From Camillea tinctor (taxonomy: Eukaryota > Ascomycota > Sordariomycetes > Xylariales > Xylariaceae): 64,000 nucleotides of DNA. Positions 1-11,297 of the stretch are shown piece after piece. A program made the translations under genes and the position numbers. The DNA lies in the NCBI GenBank assembly GCA_022578605.1, contig MU394055.1, positions 190,902 through 254,901 on the forward strand, given 5' to 3'. Under the pieces are notes generated by a model that did not search any database, was not told the DNA's origin, and was given only the letters and a program-made list of their open reading frames with translations. Every line of letters starts with the position of its first letter. Position 1 is the stretch's first letter.

Positions 1-203
1 TTGCTTCTAGGATAAGTATACCGAGGACCTTTATCAGCCAAAACCCCGACCATAAATGTAACTAATCTAGATGACATAAAAAAACGAAAAAAAATAAATC
101 CGTACTTTTTATCTATCGATTTCTTTATTCATCATTATCGATATATATACCTATATATATATATATTTTTTTTTCTCTTTTCTCTTTTCCTTTTTCCTTT
201 TTT
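1..203. other. AT-rich 3' flank of the first gene
   Basis: This stretch has short TA runs around 140-165 and a T-rich tract ending near 205, just beyond the stop of the first minus-strand gene. I see no gene here. Confidence 0.6.
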
Positions 204-1223
204 TCAGCACAAAGCCGCTGTGCGACACAATGGATGACCCTCTAGAGCTGCGCCTTCGTGCTCGCTACCATCGTTGTCGTAGTCCTCATACAGATCTCTA
301 TACGGGTCCTCGCACTCCTCGTACGTCACATAGTTCATCTCGCCCTTCTTCTTATTCTGCCATGAACCGCGGTCTTGCTGGCTCGCTTTACCACCACCCC
401 CGCGACCGGGGAGAAGCTTCTCGCGGGACCAGGCGAGCGCGCGGTCGAGAGGCGTGTGGTTCGCGCGCGCGAGCTGCTCGGCTAGAGCTGAGTCCGAGTA
501 CTCCCGCAGCTGCTTGACGGGGGGCACCTCGATGGGGCCGAGGCGATAGCGGTGACAGGGTGGGGAAGATGGAGAAGAAGACGATGGTGGGGAGCGGCTC
601 AGGAGGATGTGGAGGGTGCCGCGGATAGAAGAAGTGGAGGAGGCGATGCTAGCAGCGGGCTCGTCGCTTCTCTGCTCTCCGTCTTCCGCCGGCGGCGGCG
701 GGATCCACGCCTCGGTGTGGGACGGGTGCTCGCGCTCGCAGCGCTCGCAGACGCGGGCCATGACGGCGATGGCGAGGCTGAAGAAGAGCACGCGCGGGTG
801 GAACGCGCGGCCGGAGCAGCGGCGCACCTCGGCGCCGCTGCACTCGCGCCGGCACCACGCCTCGGCGTGCTTGCGCACGGGGCCCGCTACCTCGCGCACC
901 ACCGCCGGCTGGAACACGAGGCCCAGCGCGGCGACGAAGTCCTCCGGCAGCTGTGCGACGCACCAGGGGCGGTGCCCGCGCGGGAGGCTGGAGAGCACGG
1001 TGAATACCCGGTCTGCCATCGTGGGCGCTGCACTGTGCCACTGCGTCTCGAGAGGGAGGCGCAGGTGCTCGTATAGCACGTCCAGGACGATGGGCTGGAC
1101 GTCCGGGGCGAGCAGGGCGGGCTGCTTGACCCAGTTGGGACGCCGGGGGGTGTCGTCTGAGGGGTTTTGGTGGGGGCGGATGCGGTCCATCATGGATCGG
1201 GGGTTCTTGAAGAGAGCTGGCAT
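204..1223 (-). CDS. hypothetical protein, GC-rich single-exon ORF (339 aa)
   Basis: I do not recognise this gene. The frame is open from ATG at 1223 to TGA at 204. The frame extends further upstream only to a TTG, so I chose the ATG, which opens MPALFKNPRS. The N-terminal ~110 residues are ordinary and basic. A Cys-rich segment follows (C-R-R-E-C, then C-E-R-C-E-R, roughly residues 120-170), then a Pro/Ser-rich linker and an acidic, Tyr-rich tail. The Cys spacing could bind metal but matches no zinc-binding domain I can name. The coding block is much richer in GC than the AT-rich flanks, which also opens long overlapping frames on the plus strand; the minus frame is preferred because it spans the whole GC island. 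It may be lineage-specific. An unseen intron near the C-terminus cannot be excluded. Confidence 0.5.
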   Translation of the reverse strand: MPALFKNPRSMMDRIRPHQNPSDDTPRRPNWVKQPALLAPDVQPIVLDVLYEHLRLPLETQWHSAAPTMADRVFTVLSSLPRGHRPWCVAQLPEDFVAALGLVFQPAVVREVAGPVRKHAEAWCRRECSGAEVRRCSGRAFHPRVLFFSLAIAVMARVCERCEREHPSHTEAWIPPPPAEDGEQRSDEPAASIASSTSSIRGTLHILLSRSPPSSSSPSSPPCHRYRLGPIEVPPVKQLREYSDSALAEQLARANHTPLDRALAWSREKLLPGRGGGGKASQQDRGSWQNKKKGEMNYVTYEECEDPYRDLYEDYDNDGSEHEGAALEGHPLCRTAALC

Positions 1224-1936
1224 GATGAAAGAGGATTGAGAGATGAATACCTTTAGATATTGGTTGCTGTTGGGTTGGCCCGAGACAGATAAAATTGAAT
1301 AGAGGAAGATATCCTTGGGGCTATTCAGCAAGCAGAGAGCTCAAGATGTTTTTGGAGCAGGGGTGGGATGTTATATATATATTGAGTAAGAGGTATTTAT
1401 TTAATGTATTTTGGGAGTATGTAGAGTGAAGGTTAGGATATAGGAGGGAAGAATAGTGGCGAAGAGATGTCATTCAATATCTAGGGGGATTTGGGTGTTC
1501 TGAGGAATGAAGTTGGCATAGTTTCCTCTTATATGTCGCAGAAAGAGACATTTGAGTCTGTTTGAGTTAACAGGTAAGATTCCGTCGGAGAAAGATATTG
1601 AAGTAAGTTGGTGGAGGGAGACATATGCTTAAGTGACGGTGATGGCTCTAAATGTGGCACACCTTAATTGACACCACCTCCGAGAGCATCATTGCAAACT
1701 CTAACTTATTCAGAGTTCAGTACTCGAATGTTTCCCCCATCTCAAACCTTACTACAAAATGCAAATCCTACCCACCAAGGTGGAGTAGAGCAGAGTCGCT
1801 TCACGTCACAGCATCGAGGGCGCGAGTGGTTAGCTGCATTTTGTTTGAAGCGGTGTTGGTGAGGTCCATTTCGATTTCCAATGAAATTTATTTCTATGTT
1901 TTGCTTCCCTACTTGGGGCATATTATTCTCCAGCAC
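1224..1936. other. intergenic, promoter side of the first gene
   Basis: This AT-rich spacer of about 0.7 kb lies between two minus-strand genes. It contains a TA-rich run near 1371-1383. I see no ORF, RNA gene or element. Confidence 0.5.
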
Positions 1937-3403
1937 TCATCTTGTAGGTTCACACGTGGGTTCCTGAGGCGGGATCGTTGGTAGCCTTGCTGGGTAGACT
2001 CCTTCGAGAAAAGCCTCAAACTCTTCGAAAGTAGAACCTAGTTCGTTGGAGACGCAAACGATCTTATTCGTCCCATCAAATGAGAGAGTTTCACATGTTT
2101 CCGCCGCCAGGTCTTTAATGCCATCACTCGCAAGGAGAATGCGCCCACCCCGCATAACTAGCTCAATATCCTTCTCGTTTCCAAATACAGCTTGAGCGAA
2201 GGCATCGGACTCATCGTAGTCGGCCAACTCTTTTTCCCCCTCGCCGTTAAATATGACAACGTCTGCCATCTTGCCAACCTCGAGCGAGCCGAGCTTGTCC
2301 TCGAATCCGGCAACCTTGGCAGCGTTGATCGTCATCATCTCCCATAACGTCTTCGGCGCCAGAGCCACACCATAGCTTTCTCTCATGACCGAGGCGCCAC
2401 ACACAGCCTCTCTATTCAAAGTTGCCGACCCAGACGGCAGCCAATCGGTTCCAAGAGCAACGGTAATACCAGCTTCAAGTAAGTAACTCACGTTCAATGT
2501 CTTCCCATACAAGAAAACGTTGCTACGCGGCGACCAAACGATTTTAGCCCCTCGCGCTGCCACTTTGTCGAAATCCGCAGTGCTTAGTCCGAGGGCGTGG
2601 ATGAGTGCTGTATTCTGAGCAACAATATCGGTACTTCTCCCTCCACCGCTTGTGGCCGGCAGCGTATCGTAAGTCATGTTAGATAGACAAGCAAATTCAT
2701 TAGCGGCCTCGGCGTCTACGCCTTCGCCGACGTGTGCGATATAGCGATTGAACCGGCCAGCTGTCTCTCTATCGATGGGCGTGCTCCCATAATTACAGTC
2801 GCCATTTCTCAGGATGCCAAGCGCGTCGTCGAGAGGGAATACATCCCAATAAGCCGCAGGCGCAGTTAGACCATCCTCGAGACCGGATATAAAATCAAGA
2901 TTCCGGGCAAGACCGGGCACCATTTGTCCGCCGATGATGGACGTGGTGCCGGAGAAGACGTGTCGCAGCTCACCCCAGGCGGTGGCGTTGATCTCACTGC
3001 CATTGACGGGAGCAGCGCGCAGAGTATGGCCCCGGGCGCCTACGCGCCAGTCATGCCGATGATCTACGCGCTCCCCAATGTCAGACAGCGGGTTGACAGT
3101 GGAAAATTCTATGTGCTCGTGCGTGTTGATGAAACCGGGGGAGATGATGGAGTGGCCGCATTCGATGACGCTGGCGTCTACAGCTCTCAACCCCGAATCA
3201 CAGCCATCTCCCACGTAGGCGATCTTGCCAGATGGCGTGTGCACGAGGATGGTGGCGTTGGCGAGAGCGGCTTCAGAGGTCAAGACGGTACCTCTTATTA
3301 TCAGGTCTCCTGATAGGCCTCTCCTGGTGACTTTGCAAGGGCTGGCGCTTGCCAAGGCGAGAAAGAAGAGGCTTGGTATCAGAAACAATTTGGGCATTCC
3401 CAT
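1937..3403 (-). CDS. secreted amidohydrolase-superfamily protein (488 aa)
   Basis: A metal-dependent hydrolase of the amidohydrolase superfamily, of the imidazolonepropionase/chlorohydrolase/guanine deaminase-like type. The start is ATG 3403, with a second Met two codons later. The first ~21 residues are a classic signal peptide (MPKLFLIPSLFFLALASA), so the enzyme is probably secreted or vacuolar. The TIM-barrel metal ligands are visible: T-H-E-H near residues 94-97, A-H-V-G-E-G near 225, I-H-A-L near 270 and the terminal G-T-D-W near 340. The C-terminal block with G-x-M-A-D-V-V completes the second half of the composite beta-sandwich. There is no intron. Length fits the family. The substrate cannot be told from sequence; cyclic amidines, purine-like rings or amides are all possible. 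It faces the PRXL2-like gene across a ~1.5 kb divergent spacer. Confidence 0.85.
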   Translation of the reverse strand: MGMPKLFLIPSLFFLALASASPCKVTRRGLSGDLIIRGTVLTSEAALANATILVHTPSGKIAYVGDGCDSGLRAVDASVIECGHSIISPGFINTHEHIEFSTVNPLSDIGERVDHRHDWRVGARGHTLRAAPVNGSEINATAWGELRHVFSGTTSIIGGQMVPGLARNLDFISGLEDGLTAPAAYWDVFPLDDALGILRNGDCNYGSTPIDRETAGRFNRYIAHVGEGVDAEAANEFACLSNMTYDTLPATSGGGRSTDIVAQNTALIHALGLSTADFDKVAARGAKIVWSPRSNVFLYGKTLNVSYLLEAGITVALGTDWLPSGSATLNREAVCGASVMRESYGVALAPKTLWEMMTINAAKVAGFEDKLGSLEVGKMADVVIFNGEGEKELADYDESDAFAQAVFGNEKDIELVMRGGRILLASDGIKDLAAETCETLSFDGTNKIVCVSNELGSTFEEFEAFLEGVYPARLPTIPPQEPTCEPTR

Positions 3404-4898
3404 ATTGAACACCTAAATTTCCGACTTGCCGAGTATCCGGGTTGGGTTAGAGAGGGCATAGCGGAGGTGAGTGGTTGAGGACGGGCGGTAGGTAGATGAA
3501 TAGTTGTGTGTTGTTGGGTTGGGTTGAAGGGAGTGGAGCAGATTTTTGTACCTTGCATTTTATTTTTATACGAGAAGTACCAAGCATTAATTAAGTATGT
3601 ATTTGGGCATCTTCTACAGGATACATACTATTGCAGATTAAGTTACATATCTGCAATTTACTAGATGGATCGGAACTTTCTAGATACCCGAGACAGCTAA
3701 CATAGCTACTCTACTGGTAACTTACATCACAGTATATTATCCATCGGTGACCCATGCATCATGGTTGTACATCGCTGTATAGCATGGTTATACATGATGT
3801 AACGGTCTTAGACTCTCTCCCGTCTTACCAGATCATCGGGATATTTAACCTAGTTAGTGGTTGCAGGTACATACCTTGACCTACATTTGGAGGTAACCAA
3901 ATAAGGTACTTACTTATATTTATATAATCAATATGTCTTTTATAACTTGTATGTATCTATTTAATGTATACAGTATTTGTCTGGATACTTTTTTTATTTT
4001 TATTTCTTTTTTTTTACAAACTACCTAAGGTTAAGGTGGTCTTAACGCATCACAATATTATCGGTGATGAAAGAAAGATCAGACAACCAATGGATCAGTT
4101 TATTACGTGGGTGGAGACTCTTGTTTAAGAAAAAAGAGCAGTGTCCCATTGTGGCAGTACACTACAAGCAACCCGACGCGACTCGCCATGCGACTCTACC
4201 AAAAAAGAAAGGGTGGCTGGCGGGATTGGGAAGGAGAAGTTGGCAATTCAAGCATTATTCGCTTTTTGAGTTTCCAAGAAGTCCCCGCATGGAAGGCTAG
4301 ACCTTAGCTAACGCATCTAACAGGATGATCCTGACTGGTGATAGGCCTATGCTTGGCACATATCATCCCACAACCAACCCCTGCAGACGCATACATTTCT
4401 CCTACTTTTCCTACTCTGTACCCTTTAAACTCGTTTTTATTTTATTTATTTTATTTTTATTTTATTTTAACTGGTAACTGTGGTTCAACCTCCCTTGAAA
4501 CCTTTTTCTCTCTTCGAAGGTTTTCTCTTTTCTCTTTCTTTTACACAAATAAAGTCTTGACACAAAGCAATTATCGTATTATAAAATATATAAAACCCTT
4601 TTTCAATTCTACATATAATAAATTAGCATTGTCTTTCTCTTACACTTTCACTTACATATACTGCTAACTTAAACTTCACTTGATCAATACAATCCACCCA
4701 CAATTTTGAATCCTTTCCCCCCCCTCATTATTCTCTCCAACTCCCCGCCATCTCCAAAACGCATCTGTGACAATTACACCTAACCACACCACCACTACCA
4801 TAACTTAACCTCATCTTAAGTGTAGACCAAAAAGAAAGGGGGTGGAAAAGAGACAAGAAAAAAATAAAGAAAGGAAAAGGAAAGAAAAGAAAAGAGAA
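3404..4898. other. divergent intergenic region
   Basis: This spacer of about 1.5 kb separates the amidohydrolase (-) from the PRXL2-like gene (+) and must hold both promoters. There is a TTTTA-rich tract near 4436-4470, and pyrimidine-rich and then purine-rich leader sequence before the plus-strand start. TATAAAA-like words occur near 4580-4595. No further gene is supported. Confidence 0.5.
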
Positions 4899-6212
4899 AT
4901 GACTGTACCCATGGAACCTCCAGTTCGAAAACCCGTTCCCGTGAGGAATGAAAAACCAAGAGCATCTATGAGCTCTACTAGAGATACTACCAAGGAGATC
5001 AAACCTACTGAAAAACCGAGACCCTCAGTCGACACTAGAAGAACAAGCAGACAGAGTCTTAAACCATCCGCCATACTAACCACCAACAACAAAGATGAAC
5101 TCACCTCTCCCAATGATGATTCTGCCTACGACGACATGGGCAACCCCGTCGACTTCCAGGGCGAAATCCAAACCACACAAGAACTGCCCACGGCCGAGAC
5201 CCTTCGCAGGATAGAGAGCTATACCGTCCTGGACCGTAATGGCAAATCCCACCCCTTCAAGTCCCTCTACGCTGGTCGTAATGTTGCCCGACGAGTACTG
5301 ATCATCTTTGTTCGCCATTTCTTCTGTGGTGTAAGTGACTACTGTTACTACTACTACTTCGAGAACTTGACAAACCGTCTTTTCCCTCTTCTTCTTGTTG
5401 TATACTGACAAGAGTCGGGTCTGCAGAACTGCCAGGAGTACCTGCGCACCCTATCGGAATCTATCACCCCCGAATCCCTCCTCGAGCTACCCGTCAGCAC
5501 CTTCATCGCCGTCATCGGCTGCGGCGGGCCCGAGTTGATAAACGCATATATCCAAGAGACGGGGTGTCGGTTCCCCGTCTACGCAGACCCCACCCGGCGT
5601 CTGTACTCGGAGCTGGGCATGGTGCGCACGCTGGCCCTGGGCTCGCGGCCCGCCTACCTGCAGAACAAGTCGGTGGCGCACACGGTGTTCTCGGGGATCT
5701 ACCAGGGGCTGAAGCAGGTGAAGTCGGGGCTGGTGATGAAGATGGGCGACCAGCGGCAGGTGGGCGGGGAGTTCCTGTTCGAGCCGGCGTCGCAGACGCT
5801 CGAGACGCCCATCTCGACGCCGCAGGACGAGCTGGACCGGCAGCACCTCGACGACGACGACGCCGCCAACAGCGTCGCCAGTGAGAAGGTCGAGGAGAAG
5901 CGCGTCACCTGGTGCCACCGCATGCGCACCACCCGCGACCACGCCGAGATCCCCGAGCTCCGCGAGATCCTCGGCCTCGAGGGCGACGGCACCCCCATCA
6001 AGGACGAGAAACGCTGGTCCCGCGCCGTCAACACCCGGAAGGGCACCGGCGCCAGCATGGCGAGCCAGATGAGTCGGCTCAGCTTCGACCCCGCCCGCGC
6101 GAGCAGCGCGAAGAGTGTCAAGAGCTTGGCGAGCTTCCAGGCCGAGATGAGGGCGTTAGGGGAGCAGGAAGAGGCGGAAGAAAGAGAAGCGAGGAAGGAG
6201 ACGAAGGCCTGA
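4899..6212 (+). CDS. PRXL2-like AhpC/TSA thioredoxin-fold protein (405 aa)
   Basis: Two exons, 4899-5330 and 5427-6212, are joined in phase 0. The intron runs GTAAGT to CTGCAG. The apparent earlier start at 4842 is a GTG, so ATG 4899 is used. The central ~180 residues are a thioredoxin-like, AhpC/TSA-type fold of the PRXL2 (FAM213) group. The strand V-L-I-I-F-V-R-H-F-F is followed by C-G-N-C at about residues 143-146, and the intron splits this motif exactly between Gly and Asn. F-P-V-Y-A-D-P-T-R-R-L-Y-S-E-L-G-M is the family's next block. The N-terminal ~80 residues are basic and disordered; the C-terminal ~130 are low-complexity and charged. The likely role is a thiol-dependent antioxidant or redox protein. 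Substrate and reductant are unknown, and peroxidase activity is inferred from the family only. Confidence 0.85.
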
Positions 6213-7911
6213 GAAGAAAAGGAAAATTTGCTGCAAATTTTTTTTCTCTCGTTTATTCTATTGGCTTCCACGAAAACAGAAAAAGGGGACCGTTCAAGGA
6301 ATGGCTATCACATGAATTTGTGTTGTTTTTTTGTTCTGTTTCGCTCGTGAAAATTTCGAATGATACCTGTAAATCTCCACAGCTAAGGAGATAGGAGCAG
6401 AAGTGGTAGAAAGAGAAGAAAGAAAGAAAGAAAGATGAGGGGAAACGAAGGGAAGAGAGAGACCGGAAAAGAAACCGTCCAGATGATCCAGCAAATCAAA
6501 CTTCAAAGAGGTAAGGTCGCTGGAAAGGGGAAGGAAAGGGAAGAGATGGGAAGATTAGCTAGCTACAGGGCCCAGCTTAGGGAGTTAGGTTAGGCAATAG
6601 GTACTATGAGATGAATAATGAGGATAATGAATATATATATTTAAAAGATCAAGTACAGGAAAGAAAAAAAGAGCAGAAAAATAGAATCTTGGGAAGAGCA
6701 TCAAACCTAAAAGGAAATAGCAGAGATTTATAACCTAGCTAACTATACGCATTGAACTTCATCGCTTACCACAGATTAGATATGGGCGGTAGACTTTGGG
6801 TAGAGTAGACATCAGGAAGCTGTCTTCGTCGTACATTTAATTTTGCACGTGAATACGGACATGTGTTGAACATGGTTCAAATACTCGCACTACCTGCCTT
6901 GGATGGATTGAGTTGTCTTGGCTAGTATTTTCTCAGGGGTATGAAGTTCATGCAAAAGGGGCTTGCTGACAAAGCACACATAGTCAGATTCATAACGTAT
7001 TATTTTCACCCTTGCTTTATAGATTTGTTTGCAAAAGTAGCAGAGGAATGTAGGTTACGTAGACAGAGTTTGTCTCCCTTCTTAAAACCCATCACATAAT
7101 ATAAGAAGTAGCATAATACGTATTGCATCACGATAAAATCAGAGGAACACATGTAGGCTTAAGTAAACGAGTGTGTATTTAACGAGTGACAGTCTGTGTG
7201 TTTATCTTTCTTACTTAAAACCCCCAACGCATCTTAAACAGGGTCTTGAAGGGGAGTGAGTGTTGGCGGGACTAGAGCAGCGCTCCTGGAATACGGCCTC
7301 CCCACCTAAGCGCATAGCAAAACACCTCCCTGGCGGCTAGAAACAAAGCATGAAGCAAGGCTAGTTCGGGGTAGGTGTGGTGAAGTCCACAGGAGAGGCG
7401 TAGGAATCGGATGACTTCCTTTTGTGTAGGAGGAATATCAGTTCGCCCACTCATCCTCCTTATTGATCCCCTGCTGCTTGTCTGCAATGAAGCAACACCT
7501 GTGAGAATCACACCAAATAAGTTTGGCCTCCTTTTTTTCTCCCCTATTCACTTCGCTTATCAACCACATGACTAGCTAGATTAACGGTTCGCCCCTCCCC
7601 TAACTTTGGTAGAGTGGTACATCTACACCTCCGAACTCCGACTGGGTCGGCAAATCAGCACTATGAACAATCCTAGCTGTGGGTCTAGTCACCTCTATAC
7701 GATCAGCCAGGACTGGCTCACCGGGAGTGGTTGGAGGAGTCCCAAGGTAAGTTAATCAGCAAGTGCTAGATCAGGGCGTTGTCCCGACGCAGATCTCGGT
7801 ATCGAGTGTCTTCTCGTCCGTTGCTTGGTGCTGCATAACCAAATGACCTCCGCCTTCCTGGATTGCCTTTGCCTTTGGAAGTATATAGCTTTAGTCGTCG
7901 ACAACAAGGTA
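6213..7911. other. convergent intergenic region
   Basis: This spacer of about 1.7 kb lies between the 3' ends of the PRXL2-like gene and UPF1. It contains GAAA-rich 3' flanking sequence near 6410-6440. Small ORFs at 7272-7511 and 7825-8040 look fortuitous. I see nothing else. Confidence 0.5.
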
Positions 7912-10900
7912 TCAATCAAATCCACTGCCAATCTGACTAGCAAAAGCGGTGCTAACGGACTTTTCGTCGTCATCGTATCGGCGGCGGAAGCCATTTTGGT
8001 AAGCAGGGTAGCCAGAGTGATCAGCTACATGTTGCTTTAAGCGGTCACTATGGGTGTAGGATGTAGGCCGGGAACGAAGGGCATCTAATCCGGCTCCGAG
8101 GCTCGCACCGCCTTGACCAACACCCTTGGCACCAATGACGCTAGCACTACCATCTGTGTACTCGGAAGTTGCAACACTCTCTCCGGCAATGCTCTCGGTT
8201 CCCCGGCCTCGGCTCTTACCACCTATTCGGCTGCTGGACGCAGCATTGAAGCCTGGGAGACCCGGCCATTGGTCCGGATTAAAGCTGGAAAACATATGCG
8301 GGAAAGCGGTGTTCGCTAGGCCAGCGCCGCCCAGGGCTGAGCTGTGAATACTAGACGCATCATCAGGGATATAAGAAATCATAGAACTCGACTCCAAATC
8401 GTGACCGGAGTGATGGCCATTAAATCCGCCCGTGCGGCCGTTGGGGTGGCCGTTGGGGTGGCCATTGGGGTAGCCGCTAGCGACGTACGATGTCTGCTGG
8501 GGACGCTGACGGAAAGTGTTCTTGGGCCGACTGAATTGGAGTAAAGATGTTTGGAGGTTGGTTAGAGGACCTTCAACAAAGCATTTGCGCTCCTTGAAGT
8601 GTACGAGAAGATGGTGCCATAGGTCATGCTTAGACAACACCTTGGGGTTACCGATAATGACAAGTCCGAATTTAGCACGGGTGAGGGCAACGTTCAACCG
8701 TCGGGGGTCAGAAAGGAAACCAATGCCCTGGTTGTCGTTGGATCGGACACAAGACAAAACAATGAAGTCCTTTTCACGACCCTGGAAGGCATCAACCGAT
8801 GCGACTTCGACTTCCTTGTATGACTCCTTTTTGAATGTTCCAGTATTTTGCATTGTGGTAACGATATAACTGCGCTGGCCTTCGTATGGGGTGATAACAC
8901 CTATGTCCGCAGGACGAACCCCTGCCTTGAAGAATCTAGTCACAAGCTTCTCCACGTTAGAAGCCTCCGTGCGGTTAAGGTAGGAAGTACCGGATGCGGA
9001 GATTTCTTCGTTTCCTAAATTGGACCAGAACATCATGGGCATCTCAGCCACGGGCCAAGGGAAATCAACATCCTTGCGAAGCCTGTTTGGCGCAGAGACA
9101 CCATTCTGAAGGGAGCCCTCGTAAAACATGTTGGACGGGAATTCCGACAAACAAGGGTGCATGCGATACTGAATATTGAGTCGAATAGGGGTAAATCCGA
9201 GGCGTACTAAACGCTCAAAGAGTGACTGGTTCAGCCCTGCCTTGGCGGCTTTCTTGTTCATGATAACCGGACCCAATTGTTTATGATCGCCAACAAGGAC
9301 GACCTGCTTGCAGCCTAAAACTAGAGGAATCATGCATTCAGGTTCAGCCGATTGAGTAGACTCGTCGATGAGAACATTCCGGAATTTCATCTTAGCTAAA
9401 CGAGGATCGCCAGCACCGACGCAGGTACAGCACACGACATCAGCGTTGCTTAGAATCTCGCGCTCGGCAGCACGAGTTAACTGCTTAAACCTCTTCTCAT
9501 CCTGGCTAGAGAGTTCGCCAAGCTCACTCTTCAATTGCGAAAGCTTCATCAAATCCGGATTGCTCTCAAGCATACGGACCTGCTCATGCAGCGCGAGGAA
9601 ACTAACCGAGGACTCGACATCCTCACGGGACTTGGCAGTAAGACGGACCACCTTCAGCCCTGTGAGATTGATCCGCTCGCAAAGCTGGTCGACGGCGACG
9701 TTAGACGGAGCGCAAACGAGAACTTGACCATTGTTCATCTTGGCAAGATGATAGATGATGGTAGCAGAGGTGACAGTCTTGCCAGTTCCGGGAGGACCCT
9801 GAATGAGACTCAAGGGGGTAATCAAGACATTCTTGATCGCACTAATCTGGCTGCTGTTCAGCTCCGGAAGTCCTGGTACACTAAACTTCTTAGGCAAGTT
9901 GGTCTTCATCGGAGCTACAGCAACCTCGTGGCCCAGCAACTTGTGGAATATGTAACCAGATACGCTCATCTCATCAACGGCAAAGGTCTTCATAGCAGCC
10001 TGCATGCGGTCGTAAGATGTAGCCTTCCAGACATAGTCGGCCGAGAAGTTGTGTGTGCACTCTGTCGGGACAGATTTGTCATTGCCCGTCTTGCGCAGTT
10101 CCAGGGTAACCTCGTCGGATTGGTTGTTGGGAATCTTGACAACATACCCAACTCCCTCCCAAGGGGGACGAAGCTCGCCCTTATACTTGATGCGCATCTC
10201 ATCACCAACAGCAAGCTTGACATCGCCGGATTCTAGCTTGGGGAAGGTGAAGCTAGCAAGATGCTTATTATTCAGGCCCATATCCCATCGGACTATGAGT
10301 CCGTCTTCAGATTGAGCTTCCTTGAGCTTCTTGTCGTAGTCCGACTCCATCTTGACAAGGGGGCCGAATATGTTCTGGTACTGGTAAGGGTCTTCGTACT
10401 TCAACAGAACCGGCAGAGGGTCATCGTCGATACTTGCGGCCTTTTCCAAGTCGGCAACAGTAGCAGAGGCATTATCTTTCCACATCTCTTCCAACTTGGC
10501 GATCATGGGAGGAGTCAGGTGTCGGGCGCGGAGTTGCTCGTTATCGCTCGGGGGAGAAACCAGCCAAGGCAAAAAGCCACGATCTTCGATGAGAGGCTGC
10601 CATCTGGATATGTCCCAGCTCATATCCTTGGAGGAGGGAGTAGCGGCGCAGGGCTGTCGGCAGAGCAGGACAACAACAGTATCGGACTTGGCAGGGATGA
10701 ATCCTAGGAGGAAGACATTTTTCGTACCGCAGTTGTAGCATTCGAGAGTGGTGTCGCCAAGAGTAGACTGGGGGTGAAGCTGGACCTCCTTGTGGCGCGC
10801 TCGAACGAGGTGGTTGACGATATGCGACGAGCTCGCGTTGCCTCGAGCGCTACAAAACCATTTGTTACAAGTAAGACACTTGACCACAGAGCCGGGGGAG

Positions 10901-11297
10901 TGGATTCCGCAGTATCTGCCCTCGAAATATTAGCAATTCAGCTTGGCCCGACGAGAAGAGGGAAGACGGATAAGGGAGAAGGAAGAAAAGCATACGCGCA
11001 AGCATGGGGCGGCAATTTCTTGTCCTCCTCGGGGGTTTTGATATTCAAGCCCTTCATGGCGCCGACGGGAACGCTGGCCATGCTCTCGGTATCGTCATCG
11101 TCGAAGGCTTCGGTCTCGTTGTCGTCGTCATCGTTCCGACGTCTGGGAGCACCGCCTAAACCGGCGCGACCTCCAAATTTGCCGTAGAGGAGGCTCTCGT
11201 CAGGGTCGAGGGTAGATAGGTCATCGTCGCCAGCGTTGATAGCAGCCGCTGAGTCAGACACAAGATGGTTGCCCAAGTGGGTGAAAGCGCCCTCCAT
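7912..11297 (-). CDS. UPF1: UPF1/NAM7 RNA helicase, nonsense-mediated decay (1101 aa)
   Basis: The ATP-dependent superfamily 1 RNA helicase that triggers nonsense-mediated mRNA decay with UPF2/UPF3 in the cytoplasm. Exon 1 is 11297-10996 and exon 2 is 10915-7912. The intron (GTATGC to GGCAG) is phase 2 and falls inside the CH zinc domain, right after the first Cys of H-A-C-A / Y-C-G-I-H. The Cys/His-rich domain follows ([11 protein letters not shown], then C-Y-N-C-G) over about residues 97-260. The 1B insertion comes next. Helicase motifs are intact: G-P-P-G-T-G-K-T near 474-481, D-E-S-T-Q motif II, Q-Y-R-M-H-P, and [12 protein letters not shown]. The C-terminal tail carries NGHP-type repeats and ends in the usual fungal T-A-F-A-S-Q-I-G. 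The N-terminus F-T-H-L-G-N-H-L supports this start. It is divergent to IMP4. Confidence 0.97.
8422..8476 (-). repeat. NGHP-coding tandem repeat in the UPF1 tail
   Basis: On the plus strand a 12-bp unit (GTTGGGGTGGCC and one variant) repeats about three times. Read in the UPF1 frame it gives [12 protein letters not shown] followed by [10 protein letters not shown]. It lies in the disordered C-terminal extension after the helicase core and keeps the frame, so copy number could vary between strains. Confidence 0.7.

Noticed and set aside
230..1239. Plus-strand ORFs of 95, 174 and 210 codons
   Set aside because: They are overlapping frames opposite the GC-rich minus-strand ORF and give Arg/Ala-rich translations, as expected from GC bias.
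4842..4898. N-terminal extension of the PRXL2-like protein
   Set aside because: It begins at GTG and is a Lys/Glu translation of a purine-rich leader. The ATG at 4899 is the supported start.
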